This document shows positions 1 to 8,354 of a DNA stretch of 42,488 bases, in pieces. The stretch comes from Candidatus Eiseniibacteriota bacterium. Lineage in GTDB: Bacteria; Eisenbacteria; RBG-16-71-46. The notes beneath the pieces are model-generated. The model searched no databases. It saw only the letters and a program-made list of their open reading frames with translations, and was not told where the DNA came from. The position numbers and the translations under genes were made by a program. Location of the stretch: contig JACRPT010000057.1 of NCBI GenBank assembly GCA_016223045.1, positions 1 through 42,488 of the forward strand. Reading direction: 5' to 3'. Numbering within the stretch: position 1 is the first letter of the stretch; each line of letters opens with the position of its first letter.

Positions 1-1083
1 AACTCGGTGCTGAACGGCGTGCCGGCGGGAGCGAGCGGAGAGGACACCTACCGGCTCGGGGACTTGAACGTGGCCGCCGACGGCGCCTGCGCGGTGCGTG
101 TGCGCGAGGCCCCCGATCACGCGGCGGCGCTGGATGCCGCGGAGCTGCTGGTCATTGACCACGCCGCGGGCGTCAGCGCCTACAGCGCCAACGGCACGAT
201 CCTGCTCGGGAAGCCGCAGGGGGCGAGCCACGTCGCTTCGCTCGAGGGCAGCGATCTGACCTCGAAGCTGACGGGCGGCGGCGGCTGCACGCTGGGCCCG
301 GGCGACACGCTGGTTGTGGAGCTCGGTCCGGGCGGGGGAGCCTCCCCGCTGCTCCTCGCGGCGAGTGGCCCAGGGCCGGTGGAAGTCGGGATCCCCGATG
401 GACAGGGCGGCTGGCAGCCGGCAACGCCATGCTACCCGCGGGCTGCGCCGGATGAGCTTACGCTTCCCGCCCCGGGCTCCGATCGCGTGCGGCTCTCGTG
501 CGCAAGCAGCGCGAGCCTCACCTTCGTCGGACATCTCGCGGTTTCTGCGGTGGCCTCGGCCGCGCAGCGGGTCTCGCTGGTTTCGGCGCACGATGCGCGC
601 CTGGGTGAGGCAGCGGGCGCCGTGGCGAGCCGCGACAGCGTCAGCTTGACGCTGCTGGGTCCCGATACCCTGACGCTCCGGTACGTGCTTCCCCCGCAGC
701 CGCAGGATGCCACGCGCGACTACCTGCTCAGACTGAGCGCGACTCCGCTGGACCCCGGGACGCTCGCCCCGGCGACCCTGCGACAGCACGAGGAGCTGCC
801 GTCGCGCTTCGCGTTGCGGCAGAACGAGCCGAACCCCTTCAGCGCCGCCACCGTCATCCGGTTCGATCTTCCGGTAGGGGCGCCCGTGCGGCTCGAGCTC
901 TTCGACGCGCAGGGACGCAGGCTCACGACGCTCGCGAACCGCTACTTCCCGCCCGGCTATCACGCGGTGGCATGGGCGCGCGCGGCGGGAGGAGGCAGTG
1001 TGGAGCCCGGCGTGTACTTCTGCCGCATCGAGGCGGGGCCGTTCCGGGAGCGGAGGAAGATGGTGCTGCTGCCCCGCAAGTGA
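1..1083 (+). CDS. Secreted protein with FlgD/sorting-type C-terminal domain (5' end missing)
   Basis: The reading frame is open from the first base of the window, so the gene very probably begins upstream. A GTG at 7 could be read as a start but has nothing that marks it as one. The last 85 or so residues form a FlgD/T9SS-like Ig-type domain: NEPNPFSAATVIRFDLP, then LELFDAQGRRLTTL, then GVYFCRIEAG and a basic tail RRKMVLLPRK. In FCB bacteria such domains act as outer-membrane export or anchoring signals. The part before it is beta-rich and Gly/Ala-rich with no domain I recognise. It converges on the histidine-phosphatase gene across a short spacer containing a strong hairpin. The C-terminal domain call is firm; the function of the rest is unknown. 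Confidence 0.75.
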   Translation, partial: NSVLNGVPAGASGEDTYRLGDLNVAADGACAVRVREAPDHAAALDAAELLVIDHAAGVSAYSANGTILLGKPQGASHVASLEGSDLTSKLTGGGGCTLGPGDTLVVELGPGGGASPLLLAASGPGPVEVGIPDGQGGWQPATPCYPRAAPDELTLPAPGSDRVRLSCASSASLTFVGHLAVSAVASAAQRVSLVSAHDARLGEAAGAVASRDSVSLTLLGPDTLTLRYVLPPQPQDATRDYLLRLSATPLDPGTLAPATLRQHEELPSRFALRQNEPNPFSAATVIRFDLPVGAPVRLELFDAQGRRLTTLANRYFPPGYHAVAWARAAGGGSVEPGVYFCRIEAGPFRERRKMVLLPRK

Positions 1084-1114
1084 TCGAGTGGGGGGATGAA
1101 GCCAGTGCGGCCGC

Positions 1115-1140
1115 CCGCCGCCCGGTCCAGTGGGCGGCGG
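1115..1140. terminator. Hairpin between convergent genes
   Basis: A perfect 9-bp GC stem (CCGCCGCCC at 1115-1123 with GGGCGGCGG at 1132-1140) and an 8-nt loop lie between the stop at 1083 and the convergent stop at 1188. There is no T-run, so it is only a likely bidirectional terminator. The spacer holds no gene. Confidence 0.5.
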
Positions 1141-1187
1141 TACGCGCGCTGGCGGCGCCCGATCGGCGCCCGGTCGGCGCTCATCGG

Positions 1188-1829
1188 TCAGCGGGTGCGG
1201 CCGGACCCGCAGCCCGCGAGCCAGGCTGCGAACTCCTCGGCCGTGAAGCGCCCGAGCTCGATCACGCCGCCGCGCCCGTCGGGGCGCAGCACCGCGGTCT
1301 CGAGCCACGCGAGCGCGGGGCGTCCGGTGGCGCGCTGGAAGATGTTCGTGCTGCCGATCACCAGCAGGTTGCGGCCGGGCGCGGGGCGCGTCCGGAGCAG
1401 CCCCCGCAGGTGGGCCACGCGCGCGCTGTCGCCGGCCTGCTCCGCCGCCTCGAGCGCCGGCTCCTGCCCGGCGCGATAGACCTCGTCGAGATCGGGGTCG
1501 GTGCGCGGTGGGGAGTCGAAGGCGGCCAGGGCGGTCTCCAGCGTGCGCAGCGTGCCGGCCGTGACCACATTTCCGGGCGAGAGGATCCCGGCGCGGCGCA
1601 GCGCCTGGCCCCACACGCGCGCACGCGCGCGGCCCCGGTCCGTGAGCCGGTCGGCCTTCCCGTCGCGGTCGGCGTGGCGGGTGTAGAGGATGAACCCGCC
1701 CGTGGTGCGCAGCCGGCGCAGCAGCGCGCAATCCCCGCAGCCGCTCCGCGCGGCCGGGACCAGCGTGGCGGCGAGCAGCAGCAGTCCCGCGAGCCACACC
1801 ACGCCGGCCGCCGGGGAGCGGTCGCGCAT
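1188..1829 (-). CDS. Exported histidine-phosphatase-like protein lacking the second His
   Basis: A 213-residue protein. The ATG at 1829 overlaps the stop of the upstream kinase-like gene (TGATG), so translation is probably coupled. Residues 1-28 form a signal peptide or N-terminal anchor (leucine/alanine-rich, preceded by MRDR). The phosphatase motif ILYTRHADRDGK carries the phospho-accepting His in an R-H context, followed by a typical LTDRGRARARVWGQAL helix and a TLRTLETA segment. In this superfamily a second catalytic His normally follows a hydrophobic strand (V-G-H-x-x-N); here the strand reads LLVIGSTNIF, with Ser in place of His. The protein may be inactive or altered in chemistry. Last gene of the glycan operon; substrate unknown. 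Confidence 0.75.
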   Translation of the reverse strand: MRDRSPAAGVVWLAGLLLLAATLVPAARSGCGDCALLRRLRTTGGFILYTRHADRDGKADRLTDRGRARARVWGQALRRAGILSPGNVVTAGTLRTLETALAAFDSPPRTDPDLDEVYRAGQEPALEAAEQAGDSARVAHLRGLLRTRPAPGRNLLVIGSTNIFQRATGRPALAWLETAVLRPDGRGGVIELGRFTAEEFAAWLAGCGSGRTR

Positions 1830-2812
1830 CAGGCCACCGGACCCGCCGGCCGATCCGCGGCGTCGCCGGCGCCGCACGCGGCGGCCTCGGCCAGGTCGAG
1901 CAGCCCCAGCGCCTCGTCGCGGTCGCCGCGCCGCTCGAGCGCGATGGCGGCGAGCCGCAGCAGCGTGCCGGCCGCGAACTGCTCGAGCGTGGGCCACGGC
2001 TCGACACGGCGCGCGCGGAAATAGGCGTCGAGGAACGCGCGCTCGGCGACGAGCCAGGTCTCGCGCCGGTCCGGCCGGCGCAGGCCCTCGAGACGCAGGT
2101 GCGCCGCGAAGTTGGCGACGTCCACCACGGCCGGCCCGCGCGCGGCGGCGTCCCAGTCCAGGACGGTGATCGTGCCGTCGGCGTCGCGCAGCACCTGGCC
2201 GGGATGGAAGTCGCGGTGGAGCGGGGCCTCGGCGAGCGGCGCGCGCTCCCAGCCGCGGACCAGCCGCGCGTAGAGCAGGGCGGCGCGAGCGCCCGGCGAA
2301 TGCCCGCCGCGCTCGAGCACGGTGCACGCCGACGCAAGCACCTCCTCCTCGTCGGACAATCCCCAGCGCCGCGGCGGCTGCCAGCCCGAGTCGTGCAGCG
2401 TCGCGAGCGCCAGTCCCGCGTCCACCGCCGCAGGCGCCAGGGCAAGGTCGTCGAGCCCGGTGAGCGGACGACCGCCGGCTTCGCGCACGGCGAGCGCCCG
2501 CTGCGCGGGCCAGTAGCCGACCGGCGCGGGCACGCGGAAGCGCACGCGCCGCGCGCGCGCGAGCCGCGCCAGCTCGTCGTGCGTGCGGAGCAGCCGCGCG
2601 CCACGGTCGTTGCGGTAGAGCTTCCAGTAGAGCGCGGGCGCGCCGGGCAGGCCGGTCTCGCGCACCACCAGCCGGCGTCCCGGCCGGTGCTTCACCACCT
2701 GCACCTGGTGCGGCGCGCGGCCGGCCTCGGCCAGCCGCCGCTCCAGCCAGGCGATGCCGGTCAGCGCGGGATCGCGCGGCAGGCGCGCCGCGTCACACGG
2801 CGAGCGAAGCAT
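1829..2812 (-). CDS. APH/choline-kinase-type phosphotransferase
   Basis: A 327-residue protein of the aminoglycoside phosphotransferase-like kinase fold. The catalytic loop LHRDFHPGQVL (about residues 198-208) gives the catalytic Asp and the usual Asn-equivalent region, and VLDWDAAARG (about 217-226) gives the metal-binding Asp. An N-lobe with VRETGLPGAPALYWKLYR supplies the nucleotide-binding Lys. Such kinases phosphorylate small hydroxylated molecules (sugars, choline, amino sugars). In a glycan cluster a sugar or lipid-headgroup substrate is more likely than an antibiotic, but this is inference. The gene starts inside the end of the ABC exporter gene (20-nt overlap) and is coupled to the phosphatase-like gene after it. 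Confidence 0.8.
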   Translation of the reverse strand: MLRSPCDAARLPRDPALTGIAWLERRLAEAGRAPHQVQVVKHRPGRRLVVRETGLPGAPALYWKLYRNDRGARLLRTHDELARLARARRVRFRVPAPVGYWPAQRALAVREAGGRPLTGLDDLALAPAAVDAGLALATLHDSGWQPPRRWGLSDEEEVLASACTVLERGGHSPGARAALLYARLVRGWERAPLAEAPLHRDFHPGQVLRDADGTITVLDWDAAARGPAVVDVANFAAHLRLEGLRRPDRRETWLVAERAFLDAYFRARRVEPWPTLEQFAAGTLLRLAAIALERRGDRDEALGLLDLAEAAACGAGDAADRPAGPVA

Positions 2813-4634
2813 GGCCGGCCAGCTCGTGCTCGACCAGCCGCCGGTAGAGCGGGCAGCCCGCCAGCAGCTCGGCGTGCGTGCCCTGCCCCGCCAGCCGCCC
2901 GCGGTCCAGTACCAGGATCCAGTCTGCGGCGGTCACGGCGGAGAGGCGGTGGGTGATGAGGAAGGTGGTGCGGCCCTGCATCAGCCGCTCGAGCGCGGCG
3001 TGCACCGCCGCCTCGGATTCGGCGTCGAGGCCGCTGGTCGGCTCGTCGAGCACGAGGATGGGCGCGTCGCGCAGCACCGCGCGGGCCACCGCGACGCGCT
3101 GCTTCTGGCCGCCGGAGAGCGTGGCGCCGCGCTCGCCCACCACGGTGTCGTAGCCCTCCGGCAGCGAGACGACGAAGTCGTGGATGTGCGCCACGCGCGC
3201 GGCGGCCTCGATCTCCGGCTGCGTGGCGCCGGACCCACCGCCGGTGGGTGCCCGGCCGTAGGCGATGTTGTCGCGGATCGTGGAGCCGAACAGCATCGCG
3301 TCCTGCAGCACCAGGCTCACCTGCTCGCGCACCGAGCGCAGCGTGAAGGCGCCGAGGTCGTGTCCGTCCACGCGCACGCAGCCAGTGGTGGGGTCGTGAA
3401 AGCGAGGCAAGAACCCCACCAGAGTCGACTTGCCGCTCCCAGTGGGCCCCACCACGGCCACGCGCGCGCCGGACGGAATACGGAACGAGATCTCCTCGAG
3501 CACCGGCTCGCCGGGCCGGTACGCGAAGCTCACACCTTCGAACTCGACGCCGCCCCGGAACCGCGACGCGGCCTGCGCGCCACGCCGCTCGACCACCTCG
3601 GGCTGGACCTCGAGGATGTCGGCGACGCGCTCGGCGCAGGCGTGCGCCTTGGAGATGCGGTTCACCATGTTCGCGACGTCGCGGATGGGCCGGTACATCT
3701 GGCGCAGGTACGCCGCGAACACCAGCAGGTCGCCGGGGCTGAGCATCCCGGCGAGAACGCGGTGGGCGCCCATCCACACGACCGCCCCGGTGCCGAGCGC
3801 GGTCAGCACCTCGACCGCGCGCTGCATCGCCGACTCCATGCGTCCCGCGCGCACGCCGGCGGTCAGCACCGCCCCGCTCTCGGCGGCGAAGCGGCGGCCC
3901 TCCTCGTCCTCGCGCGTGAACGCCTTGACCACGGCGATGTGCGCGATGGCTTCGCCGGCCCGCGAGGCGATCGCGCTCTCGCGCCTGCGCTGGGCGCGCG
4001 TGGCCTCGCGGATGAGCCTGGTGTAGTGCGCCACGACCCACACCACGAACGGCAGCACCGCGAGCGCGGCCAGGGTGAGCGGCGCGTCCATCCACAGCAT
4101 CGCCGCCGCCATGCCCGCCACCTGGAGCAGGCGCCCCGAGGCCTCGACCGAGGACTGGACGAGCACGTCGGAGAGCACGTTGATGTCGCCGGTGAGGCGC
4201 ACCAGCAGGTCGCCGGCGCGGCTGCGGCGGTGGAAGGCGAGCGAGAGGCTCTGGAGGTGGTCGAAGGTGCGCTCGCGCAGCGCGGTCACGATGCGCTGCC
4301 CGGCGCGCGAGAGGTAGAAGGTCTGCGTGAACCCGAACACGCCGCGCAGCACCGCGACCACCGCCAGCATCGCGGCGGCGAGCAGCAGCACCCGGTCCAC
4401 CGGCCAGTCCTGGAGGAAGCGCAGGAACGCGGCGCGCGCCGCGTGCGGGTGCAGGCGCAGCGCGTAGTCGAACACCAGCTTGAGCGGCCACGGCTGCAGC
4501 ACCTCGGTGGCCGCCACGCCCACCGCCGCCGCCATCGCCAGCGCCAGGCCGGCGCGCTCGCGCCGGACGTACGGCGTGAGGTGGGAAAGCGGCCGCCGCG
4601 GCGGCACAGGTGTCGTCGCCTGAGGGGCGGTCAT
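2793..4634 (-). CDS. ABC exporter, fused permease/ATPase (MsbA/type-1 exporter-like)
   Basis: A 613-residue half-transporter. Residues 25-320 contain the six-helix ABC membrane domain, with a typical coupling segment RAGDLLVRLTGDIN near 139-152. The ATPase domain follows: Walker A GPTGSGKST (396-404), Q-loop Q444, signature LSGGQKQR (506-513), Walker B ILVLDEPTSGLD (526-537) and H-loop His562. All catalytic motifs are intact. It would work as a homodimer in the inner membrane. MsbA-like members flip lipid-linked glycans or lipids, and the neighbouring glycosyltransferases fit a glycolipid or polysaccharide-precursor substrate, although drug export cannot be excluded. The ATG overlaps the stop of the preceding glycosyltransferase by four bases (ATGA). 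Confidence 0.93.
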   Translation of the reverse strand: MTAPQATTPVPPRRPLSHLTPYVRRERAGLALAMAAAVGVAATEVLQPWPLKLVFDYALRLHPHAARAAFLRFLQDWPVDRVLLLAAAMLAVVAVLRGVFGFTQTFYLSRAGQRIVTALRERTFDHLQSLSLAFHRRSRAGDLLVRLTGDINVLSDVLVQSSVEASGRLLQVAGMAAAMLWMDAPLTLAALAVLPFVVWVVAHYTRLIREATRAQRRRESAIASRAGEAIAHIAVVKAFTREDEEGRRFAAESGAVLTAGVRAGRMESAMQRAVEVLTALGTGAVVWMGAHRVLAGMLSPGDLLVFAAYLRQMYRPIRDVANMVNRISKAHACAERVADILEVQPEVVERRGAQAASRFRGGVEFEGVSFAYRPGEPVLEEISFRIPSGARVAVVGPTGSGKSTLVGFLPRFHDPTTGCVRVDGHDLGAFTLRSVREQVSLVLQDAMLFGSTIRDNIAYGRAPTGGGSGATQPEIEAAARVAHIHDFVVSLPEGYDTVVGERGATLSGGQKQRVAVARAVLRDAPILVLDEPTSGLDAESEAAVHAALERLMQGRTTFLITHRLSAVTAADWILVLDRGRLAGQGTHAELLAGCPLYRRLVEHELAGHASLAV

Positions 4635-5995
4635 CGCGCCTCCACCGTTCGCCCGTGGCGGGGCGCCTCGCCGGTCCCCGCGCGCAGCGCGGCACGCCCG
4701 GTCGCTCCCCGCGGCCGTGCGGGCTCCACGCCGGCGCCGGCGGGCCCGGTCGCTCCCCGCGGCCGTGCGAGCTCGACGCCGGCCGCGGCGGCGAGCCGCG
4801 CGCAGAGCTCGCCCGCGTTCGCGGTCAGCGAGAAGCGCTCCTCGACGCGGCGCCGCGCGGCGTCACCGAAGCGCGCGGCGAGCGGCGGGTCGCCGAGCAG
4901 CTTCTCCAGCGCTATGGCGAGCGACTCCGGATCCCCCGGCTCGACCAGCAGCCCGGTGGCGCCGTGCTCGACCATCTCCGGCACGCCCGTCACCCAGGTC
5001 GAGACCACCGGCGTCCGCGAGGCCATGGCCTCGAGGATCACCGTGGGCAGCCCGTCGCGGTTGCCGTCCGCCGCCACCACGCAGGGCAGCGCGAACACCG
5101 CCGCGGTCCCGAGCTCGCGCACGACCTCCTCGTGCGGGAGCGGGCCGAGGAAGCTCACGCGCCGCGCCAGGCCCAGCCCGCGGCTCCGGTGCTCGAGCGC
5201 CGGACGCAGCGGGCCGTCGCCCACGATGCTGCACGAGAAGCCGACGCCGCGGCGGGCGAGCGCGGCGCAGGCTGCGAGCAGGTCTCCGACGCCCTTCTTC
5301 TCCACCAGCCGCGCCACGCACAGGATCGAGCCCGGCACCCGAGGCCCCGGGGCGCCGTCGAACACCGCGAGATCCACGCCGTTGTAGATGCGGACCACGT
5401 TGCGCGCCGTGTCCGGCCCGCACAGCCGGGCCAGGTGCGCCAGGTTGTAGTCGCTGACCGTCACGGCGAAACGCGCGCCGGCGAGCTTGTCGCGCAGCAG
5501 GCGCACGTCCTGGTCGTCGAGGTAGATGTCCTTGGCGTGGGCGGTGAAGCCGTAGGTCATGGCCGAGAGCCGGGCGGCGAGCATCGCCACGCGCGTCGCA
5601 CTGGTCGCGAAGTGCGCGTGCAGATGTCGCACGCCGCGGCGCTCAGCGTCCAGCACCAGCACGCCGGCCTGCAGGAAGCGCTTGAACGCCGCCCACTTCA
5701 GCGCCGACAGCACGTAGCCCAGGGTGCGCGCGTAGACCGCGGGAGCGCGCCGGAAGAGGCGCGCATGGGCGGCGAGGAACGCCGGGATCCCGCGCCAGAC
5801 GGAGTCCGGCAGGTACACGACCTCGGCGCGCAGCCGTGACAGCATGGCGTGGCGCGGCCCGCCCGCGGGCGGCTTGAGCGAGTAGACCACCAGCTCCATC
5901 CCGCGGCGCTCCAGCTCGAGCATCTCGTTCACCACGAAGGTCTCGCTGGTGCGCGGGAACATCTTGAGCACGTAGGCGACACGCGGCGCGGTCAT
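4631..5995 (-). CDS. GT4-family glycosyltransferase
   Basis: A 454-residue GT-B glycosyltransferase. The N-terminal domain starts at MTAPRVAYVLKMFPRTSETF, a very typical GT4 opening, and contains the HLHAHFATSAT segment near residue 125. The C-terminal domain carries VRIYNGVD, SILCVARLVEKKGV, FSCSIVGDGPLR and GLPTVILEAMASRTPVV, the E-x7-E type nucleotide-sugar site. It would transfer a sugar onto a lipid-linked or polysaccharide acceptor at the cytoplasmic face of the inner membrane. An open frame extends further upstream, but the ATG at 5995 overlaps the lipoprotein stop (ATGA) and begins the conserved fold. The last 45 or so residues are a low-complexity tail with a 16-residue sequence present twice, which is not part of the family fold. 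Confidence 0.92.
   Translation of the reverse strand: MTAPRVAYVLKMFPRTSETFVVNEMLELERRGMELVVYSLKPPAGGPRHAMLSRLRAEVVYLPDSVWRGIPAFLAAHARLFRRAPAVYARTLGYVLSALKWAAFKRFLQAGVLVLDAERRGVRHLHAHFATSATRVAMLAARLSAMTYGFTAHAKDIYLDDQDVRLLRDKLAGARFAVTVSDYNLAHLARLCGPDTARNVVRIYNGVDLAVFDGAPGPRVPGSILCVARLVEKKGVGDLLAACAALARRGVGFSCSIVGDGPLRPALEHRSRGLGLARRVSFLGPLPHEEVVRELGTAAVFALPCVVAADGNRDGLPTVILEAMASRTPVVSTWVTGVPEMVEHGATGLLVEPGDPESLAIALEKLLGDPPLAARFGDAARRRVEERFSLTANAGELCARLAAAAGVELARPRGATGPAGAGVEPARPRGATGRAALRAGTGEAPRHGRTVEAR
4694..4789 (-). repeat. Two tandem copies of a 48-bp unit in the GT4 tail
   Basis: Two adjacent units (4694-4741 and 4742-4789) share an unbroken identical block of about 26 nt. They encode 16-residue repeats built on ARPRGATG. 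The unit is a multiple of three, so the frame is kept and only the disordered C-terminal tail is lengthened. Confidence 0.8.
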
Positions 5996-6720
5996 CGCGG
6001 CGCTCCCGCGAGGCCCGACGTGAAGATCAGCGGCCGCTGGCGTGTCGCCGCGGTGACGCCGGTCGGGAACCTCACCTTGACCCGCCACTGGTACTCGCCC
6101 GGCCCCAGCAGCATGCCGGCGTAGGCGCCGAAGGTGCCGATGCCGTTGAACAGGGCGCTGGTGCCGATGTCGCGCGTGGACTCCCAGACCGTGGAATCCG
6201 CCGCGTCCGCCAGCCGCGCGCGGTACTTGATGGTCCCGGCGACCGACATCGGCGTCCACGAGAAGGCGAGCGGCGCGTTGGGCGAGGGAACCGGGACGCG
6301 CGCTCCCGAGACCGGAGCGATCGCCGCACACCCGTACGCGCGGAGGTCCATGGGCGGGATGCTGTCGCGCTCGACGCTCGAGCTGCGTGTGAAGATGTAG
6401 CGCACGTAGGCGAAGTCGAGCGAATCGTCGGAGGAGACCTTGACCATCACCTCTCCGGACGGGGCGCTCGGAAAGCCGTAGCCGCCCGTGGCGTCGGTGA
6501 GCAGCGAATCCAGCAGCGCGCCGCTGGCGGTGCTGTAGAGCTTCACGGACTTCCCGGCGATCGGCCCCCCCGCGCGCGTCACCTGGCCGAACAGGACGTA
6601 GTTGGCGACGTTCGACGGAGCGAAGAACACCTGCTGCTGGCGCTGCAGGCCGCAGCCCGCGCCGAGCAGCGCCGCGCCCGCCAGCGCCACCATGCCGAGT
6701 GCCGGGATCCCGCGTCTCAC
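5992..6720 (-). CDS. Lipoprotein of the glycan cluster, unknown function
   Basis: A 242-residue protein with a lipoprotein signal: MRRG, a hydrophobic stretch, and the lipobox LLGAGC with Cys23 as the lipidated residue. Residues 40-125 look like a carboxypeptidase-regulatory/transthyretin-like beta-sandwich (GPIAGKSVKLYSTASG, then TDATGGYGFPSAPSG). The C-terminal half contains SFSW-like and WRVKVRF strands that resemble a fibronectin-type domain. It starts 4 nt after the propeller gene and overlaps the GT4 gene, so it belongs to this operon. It probably sits in the periplasm or outer membrane, perhaps as an assembly factor for the propeller protein or barrel. The domain assignments are by pattern and are tentative. 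Confidence 0.8.
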   Translation of the reverse strand: MRRGIPALGMVALAGAALLGAGCGLQRQQQVFFAPSNVANYVLFGQVTRAGGPIAGKSVKLYSTASGALLDSLLTDATGGYGFPSAPSGEVMVKVSSDDSLDFAYVRYIFTRSSSVERDSIPPMDLRAYGCAAIAPVSGARVPVPSPNAPLAFSWTPMSVAGTIKYRARLADAADSTVWESTRDIGTSALFNGIGTFGAYAGMLLGPGEYQWRVKVRFPTGVTAATRQRPLIFTSGLAGAPR

Positions 6721-6724
6721 GCGC

Positions 6725-8158
6725 TCACCTCACCAGCACCGCACGGCGCACCAGCCGCGCCGCGCCGACCCGCAGTCTCACCTCGTAGATGCCGGGCGGG
6801 AGGGTGCGACCCGACTCGTCGCACCCGTCCCAGTGGATCGCCCGGGGGAGGGCGTCCACGCGACCCTGGTACAGGGTCCGCACCCGGCGACCGTCCACGC
6901 CGAACACCTCGACCGCGCCTTCGCCGCCCTGCGGCGCGCTGAAGGTGAGAGCCGTGCCGCCGCGCGACGGGTTGGGGGCCGGCGCCGAGAGCGCCAGCGC
7001 CGGGCGTGCGCTCCCGCCCGGAACGCCGGTGGCGGGGGCCTGGAGCGCGCGGAGGCGGCGGTCGTAGCAGCCGAAATACACCGCGCCGTCGGCGCCGATG
7101 ATGGGTGAGGAGCGCACCGGCCCGCCCGCGGCATACGCCCACTTCAGGGTGCCGCCGGGGTTGATCGCGAGCAGGCTGTCGTTGTCGCAGCCGGCGTAGA
7201 TCGTGCCGTCCGCGGCGACGGCGACCGAGGTGCGCACGAGAGCCGAGGCGGCGACCTTCCACTGCACCTTCCCGTCGAGCGGGCGCAGGTCGCGCACGTC
7301 GCTGCCCACGGTGATCACGATGTCGCCGCCGGCGAGGATGGCCGGGGCGGAGTACATCGAGTGCCCGGTCGCGTTCACCCACTTCATGGTGCCGCCGGGC
7401 CGCACGGCGTAGAAGAGCCCGCCGGTGGTGCCGATGTAGATGACGCTGTCGGGCCCCACGGTGGGCGAGGCCAGGTCCACGCCGTTGCCGAGCGCGAAGG
7501 TCCACCTGACCGCGCCGGTGGCGGGGAACAGGGCGTAGAGCAGCCCGTCGTCGGAGCCCACGTACACCGTGCCGTCGGGCCCGATGGCCGGGGATGAGCG
7601 GACGTTGTTGCCGGTCGGTCGGATCCACTTCGTCGCGCCGTTGGGGTCGAAGGCGTAGAGGTTGCCGTCCCCCGACCCCACGTACACGGTGCCGTCCGCG
7701 GCGATCGCGGGCGAAGAGCGCACCGTGCTCCCGGCGCGGAACTTCCACTTGAGCGTGCCGCCCGCATTCACCGCGTAGAAGGTGGAGTCCATGCCGCCGA
7801 TGTAGACGGTGCCGTCCGACGCGATGGCGGGCGAGGAGTACTGGAGCGGGCCGCCCGCGCGGAAGCGCCACGCCACGGCACCGACCGGGCTGACCGCGTA
7901 GAGCGAGGAGTCCATCGCGCCGACGTAGATCCTGCCGTCGGCCCCGAGCGCCGGGGCGCTCATGAAGACCGTGTCCCCGAGCAGGGCCGACCAGCGCAGC
8001 GCGGGCGCCGGGAGCGACGGCGCGGCCGAGCGGCCGGTGTGCGCCGGAGCGCCGTGGAACATGGGCCACGCCGAGGGCGCGAGCTGGGCCCGCGCATCCG
8101 GAGTCCCGAGCGTCGCCGCGGCCAGCGCGAGCGCGAGGATCCGCACGCCGCGTCGCAT
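6725..8158 (-). CDS. Secreted PQQ-like beta-propeller protein with sorting-type C-terminal domain
   Basis: A 477-residue protein. The ATG at 8158 is chosen because it follows a good ribosome site (AGGAAGGGAG, about 5 nt away) and opens directly into a signal peptide, MRRGVRILALALAAATLG, ending at DARA. Residues 30-385 hold about eight propeller repeats of roughly 42 residues with the pattern SSPAI-x-DGTVYVGS-x-DG-x-LYA and a closing K/R-W. This is the PQQ/YncE-like fold but without evidence of cofactor binding. Residues 390-477 form a FlgD/sorting-type domain (APNPSRGGTALTFSAP, then GIYEVRLRVG). It is cotranscribed with the barrel and lipoprotein genes and may be a surface-exposed scaffold or adhesin. 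Confidence 0.88.
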   Translation of the reverse strand: MRRGVRILALALAAATLGTPDARAQLAPSAWPMFHGAPAHTGRSAAPSLPAPALRWSALLGDTVFMSAPALGADGRIYVGAMDSSLYAVSPVGAVAWRFRAGGPLQYSSPAIASDGTVYIGGMDSTFYAVNAGGTLKWKFRAGSTVRSSPAIAADGTVYVGSGDGNLYAFDPNGATKWIRPTGNNVRSSPAIGPDGTVYVGSDDGLLYALFPATGAVRWTFALGNGVDLASPTVGPDSVIYIGTTGGLFYAVRPGGTMKWVNATGHSMYSAPAILAGGDIVITVGSDVRDLRPLDGKVQWKVAASALVRTSVAVAADGTIYAGCDNDSLLAINPGGTLKWAYAAGGPVRSSPIIGADGAVYFGCYDRRLRALQAPATGVPGGSARPALALSAPAPNPSRGGTALTFSAPQGGEGAVEVFGVDGRRVRTLYQGRVDALPRAIHWDGCDESGRTLPPGIYEVRLRVGAARLVRRAVLVR

Positions 8159-8180
8159 GTCGCTCCCTTCCTGCTGCGAG

Positions 8181-8354
8181 GCGTTCATCTGCCGAGCCTC
8201 CGGTCGGGCGGGACCTCCGCCCTTCGCGCGGCGGCGCGCCCGGCCGCATCCACGCGGGAATCGCGGTCCTGCCTGCCGCCGTAGGGCGTTCATCTGCCGA
8301 GCCTCCAGTCGAGCGCGAGTCCGACCGTGTTCACGCGGTAGTCGCGGTCCCGCC
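8181..8354 (-). repeat. Imperfect tandem duplication of the 3' end of the barrel gene
   Basis: The last 20 or so codons of the barrel gene, its TGA and the following bases (8286-8354) recur at 8181-8274, in the spacer before the propeller gene. A 21-nt block covering the final residues, the stop and the next codons is identical (8286-8306 and 8181-8201). Beyond it the copies have diverged, and the distal copy has a roughly 25-nt insertion. The second copy still reads D-R-D-x-R-V before the shared ending R-L-G-R-stop. It creates an alternative in-frame ATG upstream of the propeller gene. Confidence 0.75.
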
